From Synechococcus sp. MIT S9220 (GTDB taxonomy: Bacteria; Cyanobacteriota; Cyanobacteriia; PCC-6307; Cyanobiaceae): 64,000 bases of DNA. The position numbers and the translations under genes are program-made. This document shows positions 1-7,906 of this stretch, piece after piece; position 1 is the first letter of the stretch, and each line of letters starts with the position of its first letter. The stretch covers positions 248,001 to 312,000 of the forward strand of contig NZ_CP047958.1 in the NCBI RefSeq assembly GCF_014304815.1. The letters run 5' to 3'. A model generated the notes under the pieces. That model was not told the origin of the DNA, ran no database searches, and saw nothing but the letters and a program-made list of their open reading frames with translations.

Positions 1-210
1 TTGGCTGTGATGGTGGCTGAAGCTGTGGGATTTACGGGAACAATCAAATGGGATAGTCATAAACCGGATGGCACTCCAAAGAAACAGCTGGAGGTCAGCC
101 GCCTTGCCAGCCTGGGATGGCGGGCAAGGATTCCTCTCAATGAAGGACTTGTGAGTACTGTTGCCTTGTTTCGAAATGAGCTCGAGCAGCAAGCAGTGCG
201 GCTTTCATGA
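1..210 (+). CDS. fcl: GDP-L-fucose synthase, C-terminal part (5' end outside window)
   Basis: Only the last 69 residues are present. The enzyme is a short-chain NADPH epimerase/reductase that makes GDP-L-fucose from GDP-4-keto-6-deoxymannose for surface polysaccharide. The fragment has the family's C-terminal signature: a K-P-D-G-T-P-K-K-Q-L-E-V-S-R-L stretch, then L-G-W and a final helix beginning N-E-G-L. The true start lies upstream of the window, so the TTG at base 1 should not be taken as a start. A related epimerase of the same superfamily cannot be excluded from so short a piece. Confidence 0.85.
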   Translation: MAVMVAEAVGFTGTIKWDSHKPDGTPKKQLEVSRLASLGWRARIPLNEGLVSTVALFRNELEQQAVRLS

Positions 211-313
211 CAGCACCGGGTAGGCATTCATTATCTTTTCTTTCTGCTGAATATCTTGCCAGTTTGAGTTTAATCTTCTTCCAATGGGTTAAATCGCATT
301 GAAAGAAAGGTCA

Positions 314-340
314 CAAAAAAACCGAGTAAAACTCGGTTAC
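314..340 (-). terminator. Rho-independent terminator of the psbEFLJ operon
   Basis: Read on the minus strand, a 7-bp stem (ACCGAGT / ACTCGGT) with a 3-nt loop is followed by a run of seven T. It begins about 25 bases after the psbJ stop codon, as expected for the end of the psbEFLJ transcript. It lies between psbJ and the convergent fucose synthase gene. Confidence 0.8.
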
Positions 341-364
341 TTCGTCAAAATAATGATTTGAATG

Positions 365-565
365 TCAGGCAGAACCAACACCTGTGTACGAACCGTAGAA
401 GAACAATCCAACAACAAAGATGGCAGCCATGCCCCCTGCAGTCGCGATCAGCCATAGAGGCAATGTGCCCTCTGTCCAGCGTGAACGCCAAGCAACGGCT
501 GGTCGACCGTCGGGAAGACGATCTGGAATACGACCGTCCGGAAGACCTGATTTCTTACCACTCAT
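365..565 (-). CDS. psbJ: Photosystem II reaction centre protein J
   Basis: PsbJ is a single-span PSII subunit at the plastoquinone exchange side. The 66-residue product has a hydrophilic N-terminal extension of about 30 residues containing [13 protein letters not shown], then one membrane helix (about 36-58) and the conserved end [12 protein letters not shown]. Plant PsbJ is near 40 residues; to my knowledge this longer form is usual in marine Synechococcus. It is the last gene of psbE-F-L-J, 10 bases after psbL. Confidence 0.95.
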   Translation of the reverse strand: MSGKKSGLPDGRIPDRLPDGRPAVAWRSRWTEGTLPLWLIATAGGMAAIFVVGLFFYGSYTGVGSA

Positions 566-575
566 GATTCAGACC

Positions 576-695
576 TCAGTTGAAGAAGTAGCTGGAGAAC
601 AAGATGCCTGTGACGAACACAAACAGAAGACCCAGATAAAGGCTGGTCCGGTTGAGTTCAACTGGCAAGGTATTGGGATTTTTGTTGCGCTCCAT
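576..695 (-). CDS. psbL: Photosystem II reaction centre protein L
   Basis: A 39-residue protein read directly from the minus strand. It starts M-E-R-N-K-N-P-N and ends S-S-Y-F-F-N, with one transmembrane helix in between. PsbL sits at the PSII monomer interface near QA and is needed for assembly and forward electron flow. Length and termini match the family. It lies between psbF and psbJ in the canonical order, 23 bases after psbF. Confidence 0.95.
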   Translation of the reverse strand: MERNKNPNTLPVELNRTSLYLGLLFVFVTGILFSSYFFN

Positions 696-718
696 GGTGT
701 CTCAGAACTGTTGGGGAA

Positions 719-856
719 TCAGCGGCGAATGAATTGCATGGCGGCCAAAGCGCCGATGAAGAACACCGCGGGAACTCCCAGGGTGTGAAGTGCAAGCCAG
801 CGAACCGTAAAAATCGGATAGACGCGAGGCTTTGAGGAAGTGGGTGTTTGAGTCAT
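719..856 (-). CDS. psbF: Cytochrome b559 subunit beta
   Basis: A 45-residue PSII subunit that with PsbE coordinates the b559 haem. The sequence runs M-T-Q-T-P, then [15 protein letters not shown]. His24 is the axial haem ligand, followed by the single membrane helix and the end M-Q-F-I-R-R. It starts 9 bases after the psbE stop, so the two haem-binding subunits are co-transcribed. Confidence 0.95.
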   Translation of the reverse strand: MTQTPTSSKPRVYPIFTVRWLALHTLGVPAVFFIGALAAMQFIRR

Positions 857-865
857 GGACAGTCC

Positions 866-1114
866 TTATTTCAGGCGTGAGTCGAGGTTGGACTTGCCTT
901 CGAAGCGCTGACCAACCACAGGAGCTTTGCTCTCACTGACTTGGTAATACGAGTCAGGGCGAGGGGTTCCAAAAGCGTCGTAGGCGAGGCCTGTCGACAC
1001 GAACAGGAATCCTGCAAGAAAGATGGAAGGCAGTGTGATTGCGTGGATCACCCAGTAGCGAATGCTGGTGATGATCTCGAAAAACGGGCGTTCCCCGGTT
1101 GAGCCGGCGGCCAT
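866..1114 (-). CDS. psbE: Cytochrome b559 subunit alpha
   Basis: An 82-residue PSII core subunit. The R-Y-W-V-I-H-A-I motif places the haem-ligand histidine at residue 24, with one membrane helix (about 20-42) and a lumenal tail containing [10 protein letters not shown]. The ATG at 1114 gives the normal family length. It is the first of the four psb genes. The 109-base gap to ycf48 upstream is long enough to hold its own promoter, although all these genes lie on the same strand. Confidence 0.97.
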   Translation of the reverse strand: MAAGSTGERPFFEIITSIRYWVIHAITLPSIFLAGFLFVSTGLAYDAFGTPRPDSYYQVSESKAPVVGQRFEGKSNLDSRLK

Positions 1115-1223
1115 GACTTCGGGTGTATCAGCTCCGCGATCCTAAAGGCAGGAGTCTGGCGACTGCGCCAGACCCCTGCCAGTTGGTTACAGAGCGTTGT
1201 TCGCTGCTCGGTCTCAGTCGCTC

Positions 1224-2234
1224 TCAACTCAGCGCTGACCAGCGCAGCATCAGACCCCTCTCACCCAGCAGGAACGCATGCTGTTGGCGATCCGTGTCGT
1301 CGAAAACAAAGCGCGTGAAGTTGGTTGGGGCTTGAACGCTTTCTGGATCACGCTCCCAGCTGTTGCCCTCATCGCGGCTCACCAGCAAGGTGCCGTTGCC
1401 ACCACTGGCCCAGATCGCTCCGTCGTCGGACCAGGCCATGTCCAGATAGCCATAGCCATTGGTGATGGGAATAATCGGCTTGCTCCAGTTTTCGTTGTCA
1501 GCAGCGTCTTCGTTGAAGCGAATCTGAGCGCCACGAGCCACCATCCAGAGTTTGCCGTTGGGCTGGTAGCCAATGCTCTGCAGTCGTTGGCTGCTCACGC
1601 GTTGGTGAACCTGCCACACCGGTTGTCCTGGATCCCAGGTGGCGTAGAAGTTCCCCAGGCTGCTCACGCTCACGTAGGCACCATCAGGGCTGCGGCGTAG
1701 ATCACGGGTTGCACCCGCTGCATCGCTCACCTCGGCGTCCCAGCTACCCCCACCGTCGCTGGTTCGGTACACAGCGCCCACGTTGGTTGCCAGCTCTGCA
1801 CTGTTCGGACCAAGTGCCGTGATCAGGTACGGCTCTCCTGGCAGCTTGGTGTCCAGAAACAGGCGCGTCCAGTTCTGACCACCGTCGGTGGTGTGCATCA
1901 GGAGGCCTGGCTGACCGGCGATCCAGCCGTCATCGCCATCAAAAGCGATGCTTATCAGGCGGAAATTCTCTTCCTCCGGCAGATCCAGGCTGCGTTCGTT
2001 CCAGCTCGCACCTCCATCGTTGGTCTCCAGAATGAGCCGGTTGCTGCCCACCAGAAATCCATGGTCGGCGCTGGTGAAAGCGATATCCAGGGGGTTGGCC
2101 TGGGTGTTGAGATCGATCACCTGCCAGGGACTGGCAGTGGCGGTAGGAACTTTGGTGGTCACGCAACCGCCAAGTCCAAAGCCGATGCAGACCACAAGTG
2201 CCAATTGGGCTAGGGATTTGATCAGGGAATTCAT
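1224..2234 (-). CDS. ycf48: Photosystem II assembly and stability factor Ycf48/HCF136
   Basis: Ycf48 binds precursor D1 and early PSII assembly complexes on the lumenal side of thylakoids. The protein is built of beta-propeller (BNR-type) repeats, visible as recurring D-G-G-x-S/N-W segments. The ATG at 2234 gives a lipoprotein signal with lipobox L-G-G-C and Cys24 as lipidation site. A TTG start at 2267 would add 11 residues ahead of this signal and is less likely. It lies between rubA and psbE, a conserved PSII-assembly neighbourhood. Confidence 0.95.
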   Translation of the reverse strand: MNSLIKSLAQLALVVCIGFGLGGCVTTKVPTATASPWQVIDLNTQANPLDIAFTSADHGFLVGSNRLILETNDGGASWNERSLDLPEEENFRLISIAFDGDDGWIAGQPGLLMHTTDGGQNWTRLFLDTKLPGEPYLITALGPNSAELATNVGAVYRTSDGGGSWDAEVSDAAGATRDLRRSPDGAYVSVSSLGNFYATWDPGQPVWQVHQRVSSQRLQSIGYQPNGKLWMVARGAQIRFNEDAADNENWSKPIIPITNGYGYLDMAWSDDGAIWASGGNGTLLVSRDEGNSWERDPESVQAPTNFTRFVFDDTDRQQHAFLLGERGLMLRWSALS

Positions 2235-2312
2235 GCCGGATTGAGAACGAAGACAGGCTTGGAGCAATTCGGGTGATTCAGCGCAAAAGTCTTTGCGCCG
2301 ATCAATCAGTCA

Positions 2313-2783
2313 TTAACGCAGGGAATACAACGAGAGGAAGAAGGCGAATCCAAGAGCCAAGCTGCCGAAGATCAGTACATTCTTCTGCCCCGGGGTCAAA
2401 CGGTTGACACCCAGACCGAAATCGAGATTCTCTTCAAAACCACTGGCCTTCGAGCGAGGTCCGATGTCTCGGAAAGCACCAACTCTGCTGCGGCATACCG
2501 GACAGCGGAACGTGAAAGCATCAAGTTGCTGAAACGCGGTGCCAGATTCGATCCGCAATTTTTTGACCCCTTCTTCAGGGTCGTAAACAAATCCGCAGCT
2601 TCGGCACTCGAAACGGTGCGTCAGTGGATCACTTGCTTGTTCCGCCAGGGTTTTTTCTGGGGTGCGCACTTTGACCTCTGTTGAGGTCTCGTCTGAACCA
2701 GTCTCTTCAGAAACCTGCTGCTCTTCTGAATCAGTAATCGTCGGATTCGCAGGGTCCTGCGGTGCTTGGATTTCGTCGCTCAC
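2313..2783 (-). CDS. rubA: Membrane-anchored rubredoxin RubA
   Basis: A 156-residue protein with a variable acidic N-terminus (1-55), a rubredoxin iron site made by C60-x2-C63 and C94-x2-C97, and a C-terminal membrane helix (about 135-153). Family knowledge: the cyanobacterial/plastid RubA type is required for photosystem assembly. It opens the rubA-ycf48-psbEFLJ block and is divergent from ndhC with about 100 bases between the starts, which must hold both promoters. Confidence 0.92.
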   Translation of the reverse strand: MSDEIQAPQDPANPTITDSEEQQVSEETGSDETSTEVKVRTPEKTLAEQASDPLTHRFECRSCGFVYDPEEGVKKLRIESGTAFQQLDAFTFRCPVCRSRVGAFRDIGPRSKASGFEENLDFGLGVNRLTPGQKNVLIFGSLALGFAFFLSLYSLR

Positions 2784-2885
2784 CGCTGAAAGACCTGAAG
2801 GGAAAACACTCTATCGACGTCAGCTGGCCAAACGTCAGCCAGAGGCTGCAAATGCCAGACTGGCTCGCAGATCGGCTACGCCCAA

Positions 2886-3248
2886 ATGTTTGTACTCCCG
2901 GGCTATGACGCATTCCTCGGCTTTCTGCTGATTGCTGGGGCAGTGCCCGTGCTGGCCTTGGTGACTAACAAGCTTGTGTCGCCGCGGAGTCAGGTTGGTG
3001 AGCGAGAACTCACCTATGAATCGGGCATGGAGCCGATTGGCGGAGCTTGGATTCAGTTCAACATTCGCTATTACATGTTTGCGCTGGTCTTCGTGATCTT
3101 CGATGTGGAAACGGTTTTTCTCTATCCCTGGGCCGTTGCATTCCACCGACTAGGTATTTTGGCTTTCATAGAAGCGCTGGTGTTCATCACCATCCTCGTG
3201 GTGGCTTTGGCGTATGCCTGGCGCAAGGGCGCCCTGGAGTGGAGTTGA
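2886..3248 (+). CDS. ndhC: NAD(P)H-quinone oxidoreductase subunit 3
   Basis: A 120-residue NDH-1 membrane subunit with three helices. The loop after helix 1 contains [12 protein letters not shown], and the second helix contains I-F-D-V-E-T-V-F-L, both hallmarks of NuoA/NdhC. It is the first gene of ndhC-ndhK-ndhJ, which links the quinone-binding peripheral arm to the membrane arm in cyclic electron flow and respiration. Confidence 0.97.
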   Translation: MFVLPGYDAFLGFLLIAGAVPVLALVTNKLVSPRSQVGERELTYESGMEPIGGAWIQFNIRYYMFALVFVIFDVETVFLYPWAVAFHRLGILAFIEALVFITILVVALAYAWRKGALEWS

Positions 3249-3252
3249 TCCC

Positions 3253-4026
3253 ATGACCTCATCGATCGAACGACCCGCAAAAACTGGAGAAGCCCCCTCG
3301 ATTCAGGCAGTCCGCGACCTGAGGGAATCCAGCTGCGGTCCCGTGGCTGGAGCTGCCGATGGCGTGCCGACGGTCACCCAGGACCTCAGCGAAAACATCA
3401 TCCTTACGAGCTTGGATGATCTGCACAACTGGGCTCGACTGAGCAGTCTCTGGCCACTTCTCTACGGGACGGCCTGTTGTTTCATCGAATTCGCCGCCTT
3501 GCTGGGCTCGCGTTTCGATTTCGACCGTTTCGGTCTCGTACCACGCAGTTCACCGCGCCAGGCCGACCTTTTGCTCGTCGCTGGCACGGTGACCATGAAG
3601 ATGGCACCTGCGTTGGTGCGTCTTTATGAGCAAATGCCCGAGCCTAAATATGTGATTGCCATGGGTGCCTGCACCATCACCGGTGGCATGTTTAGTTCGG
3701 ACTCAACCACGGCTGTGCGCGGCGTGGACAAGCTCATTCCCGTCGACCTCTACTTGCCTGGTTGTCCACCAAGACCAGAAGCGATCTTCGATGCGGTGAT
3801 CAAGCTGCGCAAGAAAGTGGCCAATGAATCTGTCGCCGACCGTCGTTTATTGATGCAGACCCATCGCTATTGCACGGTTGAGCATGCGATGACCCAGGTT
3901 GAGCCCATTGTCACTGGGGCTTACCTACGTGCTGAAACCCAGGTAGCTGCATTGAAGCCTGGCGCAGGTCTACCGATGCCCGCGCTTGAAACAGCCGAAC
4001 CCGTCAAGATCCCTGAGGAGTCATGA
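3253..4026 (+). CDS. ndhK: NAD(P)H-quinone oxidoreductase subunit K (NuoB-type, N2 cluster)
   Basis: A 257-residue subunit that binds the terminal [4Fe-4S] cluster N2. Visible ligands are the tandem cysteines in T-A-C-C-F-I-E-F, the cysteine of M-G-A-C-T-I-T-G-G, and that of P-G-C-P-P-R-P-E. The open frame extends back to 3214 inside ndhC, but the ATG at 3253, 4 bases after the ndhC stop, is the sensible start. The first 60 residues are variable; the NuoB core follows. It overlaps ndhJ by 4 bases. Confidence 0.95.
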   Translation: MTSSIERPAKTGEAPSIQAVRDLRESSCGPVAGAADGVPTVTQDLSENIILTSLDDLHNWARLSSLWPLLYGTACCFIEFAALLGSRFDFDRFGLVPRSSPRQADLLLVAGTVTMKMAPALVRLYEQMPEPKYVIAMGACTITGGMFSSDSTTAVRGVDKLIPVDLYLPGCPPRPEAIFDAVIKLRKKVANESVADRRLLMQTHRYCTVEHAMTQVEPIVTGAYLRAETQVAALKPGAGLPMPALETAEPVKIPEES

Positions 4027-4571
4027 GCCCAACTCCAGAGAAAGACACCAAAAAAGATTCTCCAGTTGCGACTGGTCCAGAGCCAGGCCCGGTCAGTCAA
4101 TGGCTTAGTCAGCAGGGCTTTGATCACACTGTTCTGGATCCCGACCATGTTGGAGTTGAGCAAATCGGCGTTGAGGCACTGTTTCTGCCCGTGATTGCCG
4201 CGGCTCTTAAAAGCCATGGATTTGATCATCTCCAGTGCCAGGGCGGCTACGACGAAGGACCCGGCCAACAATTAGTCAGCTTTTATCACTTCATTGCCAT
4301 GGCAGAAGTTGCCGATGGACGTGTGGATCAATTGCGCGAAGTGCGTCTGAAAGTGTTTCTATCCAGAGAGGGACAGCCCAGTATTCCCAGCCTCTATGGA
4401 CTATTCCGAGGCGCCGACTGGCAGGAACGCGAAACCTTCGACATGTTTGGGATCAATTTTGAAGGTCATCCCCATCCCAAGCGTTTGCTGATGCCCGAGG
4501 ATTGGACTGGTTGGCCCTTAAGGAAGGACTACGTCCAGCCTGATTTTTATGAGATGCAGGACGCTTATTGA
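4023..4571 (+). CDS. ndhJ: NAD(P)H-quinone oxidoreductase subunit J (30 kDa type)
   Basis: A 182-residue peripheral-arm subunit of NDH-1. The family signature [10 protein letters not shown]-x-F-E-G-H-P-x-x-K-R-L-L-M-P-E is present near residues 138-162, followed by the typical end P-L-R-K-D-Y. The start overlaps the ndhK stop (ATGA), indicating translational coupling. The N-terminal 30 residues are low-complexity and variable. Confidence 0.96.
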   Translation: MSPTPEKDTKKDSPVATGPEPGPVSQWLSQQGFDHTVLDPDHVGVEQIGVEALFLPVIAAALKSHGFDHLQCQGGYDEGPGQQLVSFYHFIAMAEVADGRVDQLREVRLKVFLSREGQPSIPSLYGLFRGADWQERETFDMFGINFEGHPHPKRLLMPEDWTGWPLRKDYVQPDFYEMQDAY

Positions 4572-4574
4572 GGG

Positions 4575-4600
4575 CAATCAAGAAACTTTTTCTTGGATTT
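4575..4600. terminator. Possible weak terminator between ndhJ and the yvcK-like gene
   Basis: A 7-bp stem (CAAGAAA / TTTCTTG) with a 3-nt loop sits just after the ndhJ stop in the 49-base gap between two convergent genes. The T-run after it is short, so termination efficiency is doubtful. Confidence 0.35.
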
Positions 4601-4620
4601 AAACGTTTGATTGACTTGAA

Positions 4621-5982
4621 TTAGCTCGTTATCGAAGATTTTTCAGTCTTGTGCTTTCTGTAAAAGCGCATCACTCCAAGGGCAAGGCTGCGAGGGTCAT
4701 GACGCAGGGTCGCGGTGGGTCTGCTCCCTTGAAGTGGTGCTTCCATGACGTCGTAACCCTCAACCTCCAGTTCGCGGCGGTTGCAGGTCACCGGCTCAGC
4801 TCCGCGTGAGCGGTAATGCTTGATCAGTGGTGATTCCCCGATGGGCTCTTGAGCGAGCACGGCGTCAAACAGTCGATGACTGATGCCTAGAGAGGCCAGT
4901 TGCGCTTCGATGGCTCTGAGGTGTCCGCTCACATCGAGTCCATCCGTTTCTCCGGGCTGCGTCATCAGATTGCAGATGTAAAGCCTGGGTGCTCGGCTGC
5001 GCTGGATTGCGCTCACCAGCTCAGGCACTAACAGATTGGGCAGCAGTGAGGTGTAGAGGCTGCCTGGGCCCAGCAGAATTAGATCTGCTTGGGCGATCGC
5101 TTCTAAAGCCCTCGGCAGCGCTGGTGGGCGTTCCGGCAAGCAGCCCAGACGAACGATGGGGCTCGGTGCTTGTCCGATCGCCGATTCGCCTTCGATGCGG
5201 CGACCGTCCTCCAGTTCCGCCCAGAGCCGCACATCCACATTCGTGGCAGGTACCACCTGGCCCTGAACCGCCAGCACCCGGCTGGAGGCGGTGATTGCCG
5301 TTTCCAGGCTGCCGGTGATGGCAGTGAGCGCCGAAAGAAACAGATTGCCGAAGCTGTGACCTTCAAGGCCTCCTCCGGCGGAGAAGCGGTATTGGAAAAG
5401 TCTCGTCAGCAGCGGTTCTTCTGTGGATAACGCGGCCAGACAGTTGCGGATGTCGCCGGGTGGCTGCACGCCCAGTTCTCTGCGCAGCACGCCACTGCTG
5501 CCACCGTCATCAGCCACAGTGACGATGGCCGTGATGTGGCTGCTGTAACGCTTGAGGCCACTCAGCAGCGTGGACAGCCCGGTGCCGCCGCCGATGGCGA
5601 CGATGTTTGGCCCACGGTTGAGGCGGCTTTTCGCCCGCAGTGCATCCACCAACACGGTGTCTTTTTCTGGGGCCAGGGCCTGCTGGATGGAGCCGAAGCT
5701 GCGGCTCTGCCCCCAGAGCAGCAGGCCGACGCCCACTAGCAGCACTAATGGCCCAGTAATTCCCCTCGGCAAAACGCGAGTGATCCAGCTCAGAGATTCC
5801 TGGATGGCCCAGAGCATCCAGTAAATCGGCTGTAAGTCGGCCCAGACGGCAGCGCCCAGAAGCGCCAACATCAGTCCAATTCCTGAGGTGAGCAGCCAGC
5901 GCTTCACCACCAAACCTGGCTGCAGCCAACGCACCGCTCGGCGGGAGCGCAGCACTAGATCACGCTGCCGTGCTTCCTGCAT
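4621..5982 (-). CDS. YvcK/CofD-like family protein (gluconeogenesis factor type)
   Basis: The C-terminal 330 residues match the YvcK/CofD-like fold: a glycine-rich loop I-G-G-G-T-G-L-S at the domain start, V-T-V-A-D-D-G-G-S-S-G, and P-G-D-I-R-N-C-L. YvcK binds UDP-sugars and affects cell wall and carbon metabolism in Bacillus. Ahead of it are two membrane helices, an arrangement I associate with cyanobacterial members. The frame opens at 6123, but residues before the Met at 5982 do not look conserved; a TTG near 6030 is another possible start. The exact role here is not known from sequence. Confidence 0.85.
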   Translation of the reverse strand: MQEARQRDLVLRSRRAVRWLQPGLVVKRWLLTSGIGLMLALLGAAVWADLQPIYWMLWAIQESLSWITRVLPRGITGPLVLLVGVGLLLWGQSRSFGSIQQALAPEKDTVLVDALRAKSRLNRGPNIVAIGGGTGLSTLLSGLKRYSSHITAIVTVADDGGSSGVLRRELGVQPPGDIRNCLAALSTEEPLLTRLFQYRFSAGGGLEGHSFGNLFLSALTAITGSLETAITASSRVLAVQGQVVPATNVDVRLWAELEDGRRIEGESAIGQAPSPIVRLGCLPERPPALPRALEAIAQADLILLGPGSLYTSLLPNLLVPELVSAIQRSRAPRLYICNLMTQPGETDGLDVSGHLRAIEAQLASLGISHRLFDAVLAQEPIGESPLIKHYRSRGAEPVTCNRRELEVEGYDVMEAPLQGSRPTATLRHDPRSLALGVMRFYRKHKTEKSSITS

Positions 5983-6150
5983 GGCCCGGATGCGTTGACG
6001 GCGTCCGCGGTGGCTGGGGCTGGTCAAGTGCAATCCGGGGCCAGGGTCGTCGCTTCCCTTGCGATGAGGGAACTGTACGGAAGTTGGTCCTGATGGCCAT
6101 CCCCATTGGTGTAAACGAGGCAAGATGGGCGCGTAACGCGCAAAAGCCCC

Positions 6151-6963
6151 GTGCAGACCAGGCTGGACCCGACATCTCCAGCAACCCAGATTCCAGTGGT
6201 GGAGATGCGTGACCTCACGATGCAGTGGGGTTCTAAGCCGGTTTTGAACAATGTTTCGCTCTCGATGCAGCCAGGAGAGCGCATTGCTGTTGTTGGCCCT
6301 TCTGGTGCGGGAAAATCCACGGTTCTCAGGCTGCTAGCAGGACTTCAATTGCCGACGGCTGGGGAGCTGCGCCTGTTTGGCGAACCTCAGGAGTACCTGC
6401 GTCTCGATCAGCGCCGTCCAGCCGACGTGCGACTTGTGTTTCAGAACCCTGCATTGCTGGCCTCACTCACTGTTGAGGAAAATGTCGGCTTTCTATTGAC
6501 GCGCCTCGGTCGCATGAGCCCTTCCCAGATCGGTGAGCGGGTTCAGCAGTGTCTCGAGGCCGTTGGGCTGAATGATGTGGCCAACAAATATCCCGGCCAG
6601 CTCAGCGGTGGCATGCAGAAACGGGTGAGTTTCGCAAGGGCTCTCATTGATGATCCCGATCGCGAAGAGGGGGCGATGCCCTTGCTGCTTTACGACGAGC
6701 CGACTGCAGGGCTTGACCCTGTTGCATCAACCCGTATCGAGGATCTGATAGTGAAGACCACGACCGTGGCCCGCGGCTGCTCAGTGGTGGTCAGTCATGT
6801 GCGTAGCACGATCGAGCGTTCAGCGGAACGGATTGTGATGCTCTACGGAGGCCGTTTCCAGTGGGACGGCACGGTTGATGAGTATCGCTCCACCGACAAC
6901 CCTTACGTCGTTCAGTTCAGGACGGGTAACCTGCGCGGACCGATGCAGCCCTCCGATCAATGA
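6151..6963 (+). CDS. ABC transporter ATP-binding protein, Mla/Ttg2A-like
   Basis: A 270-residue nucleotide-binding subunit. Walker A is G-P-S-G-A-G-K-S-T (49-57), the signature is L-S-G-G-M-Q-K-R, and Walker B is L-L-L-Y-D-E-P-T-A-G-L-D. The M-Q-K-R after the signature is typical of the MlaF lipid-transport branch. It is followed 3 bases later by an MCE-domain gene, so the pair probably moves lipids between membranes. No MlaE-type permease is adjacent; it must be encoded elsewhere. Confidence 0.9.
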   Translation: MQTRLDPTSPATQIPVVEMRDLTMQWGSKPVLNNVSLSMQPGERIAVVGPSGAGKSTVLRLLAGLQLPTAGELRLFGEPQEYLRLDQRRPADVRLVFQNPALLASLTVEENVGFLLTRLGRMSPSQIGERVQQCLEAVGLNDVANKYPGQLSGGMQKRVSFARALIDDPDREEGAMPLLLYDEPTAGLDPVASTRIEDLIVKTTTVARGCSVVVSHVRSTIERSAERIVMLYGGRFQWDGTVDEYRSTDNPYVVQFRTGNLRGPMQPSDQ

Positions 6964-6966
6964 GCC

Positions 6967-7896
6967 ATGCGCCGTAGTGTCCGTGAAGCCTTAGTTGGGT
7001 TTTCGATTGTTGGAGCGATCGCAGGATTTGCCGGCACCATGCTATGGCTCAGAGGTGTCCGACTGGGGTCGGAGACTTGGACTGTCACCGCAGACTTCGC
7101 CAATGCCGGAGGACTGGCTGCTCGCTCCCCGGTGACCTTCCGGGGAATCATGATCGGCACGGTTCGATCCGTTGATGTCACTCCGATGTCGGTGAAGGCA
7201 ACGTTGGAGATCAATGCCGATGATCTGCAGCTGCCTTTGCCCGTGAAGGCAGCGGTCTCCTCGGCTTCACTTCTTGGAGGTGATTCACAGGTCGAGTTGG
7301 TCACAAGCGGTGCCCCGCTCCCAAAAAATGCGCCCAAGCCGAAATCAGGCCGTTGTCGCAATAGCGGAGTCCTTTGTAACGGAGCAACCATCCAAGGAGA
7401 GTCAGCGACGAGTCTTTCCGCCGTGACAGCCTCCCTGGAGCAGCTGCTCAATGAGGCTCAGAAGTCAAACCTGATCCCAACACTGGTGGAGTCCACCAAG
7501 CAGTTCGGGATCACCAGTCAGGACGCTTCGAAGTTTCTCAACACAGCTGATCTGGCGGCTGAAAATGTCGACACGCTGGTCCACCAGTTGCGCGCTGAAG
7601 TAGCCAGAGCCAAGCCCACCATTGAAAATCTCAATAGGGCCACGGCTGAGGCTGCCGATGCTGCTGCCCATATCAACAACCTGGCAGGAGCGATCGATAA
7701 CCCAGAAACGGTCAGTGATCTGAAGCAGACCGTTACCAATGCCCGTGATCTCACTGCTCGCATCGACTCGGTTGGTGGCGACATCGAACAGCTCACCGAT
7801 GACCCGCGCTTCATGAAGAGCCTGCGCAGCGTGATGATCGGGCTCGGCACCTTGTTCGAGGAGGTCTACCCGGCACAGACCGGCGGATCGAAGTAG
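6967..7896 (+). CDS. MCE/MlaD-family protein (Ycf22-like)
   Basis: A 309-residue protein with an N-terminal membrane anchor (about 9-30) and an MCE domain (about 38-120) containing the typical G-G-L-x-x-x-S-P-V-T-F-R-G stretch. A long helical region with coiled-coil character (about 150-270) follows. MCE proteins form hexameric rings or tubes that pass lipids between membranes; plastid relatives act in lipid import. It lies directly downstream of the Mla-type ATPase and is almost certainly its partner. Confidence 0.88.
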   Translation: MRRSVREALVGFSIVGAIAGFAGTMLWLRGVRLGSETWTVTADFANAGGLAARSPVTFRGIMIGTVRSVDVTPMSVKATLEINADDLQLPLPVKAAVSSASLLGGDSQVELVTSGAPLPKNAPKPKSGRCRNSGVLCNGATIQGESATSLSAVTASLEQLLNEAQKSNLIPTLVESTKQFGITSQDASKFLNTADLAAENVDTLVHQLRAEVARAKPTIENLNRATAEAADAAAHINNLAGAIDNPETVSDLKQTVTNARDLTARIDSVGGDIEQLTDDPRFMKSLRSVMIGLGTLFEEVYPAQTGGSK

Positions 7897-7906
7897 GTCT
7901 CCAGAG

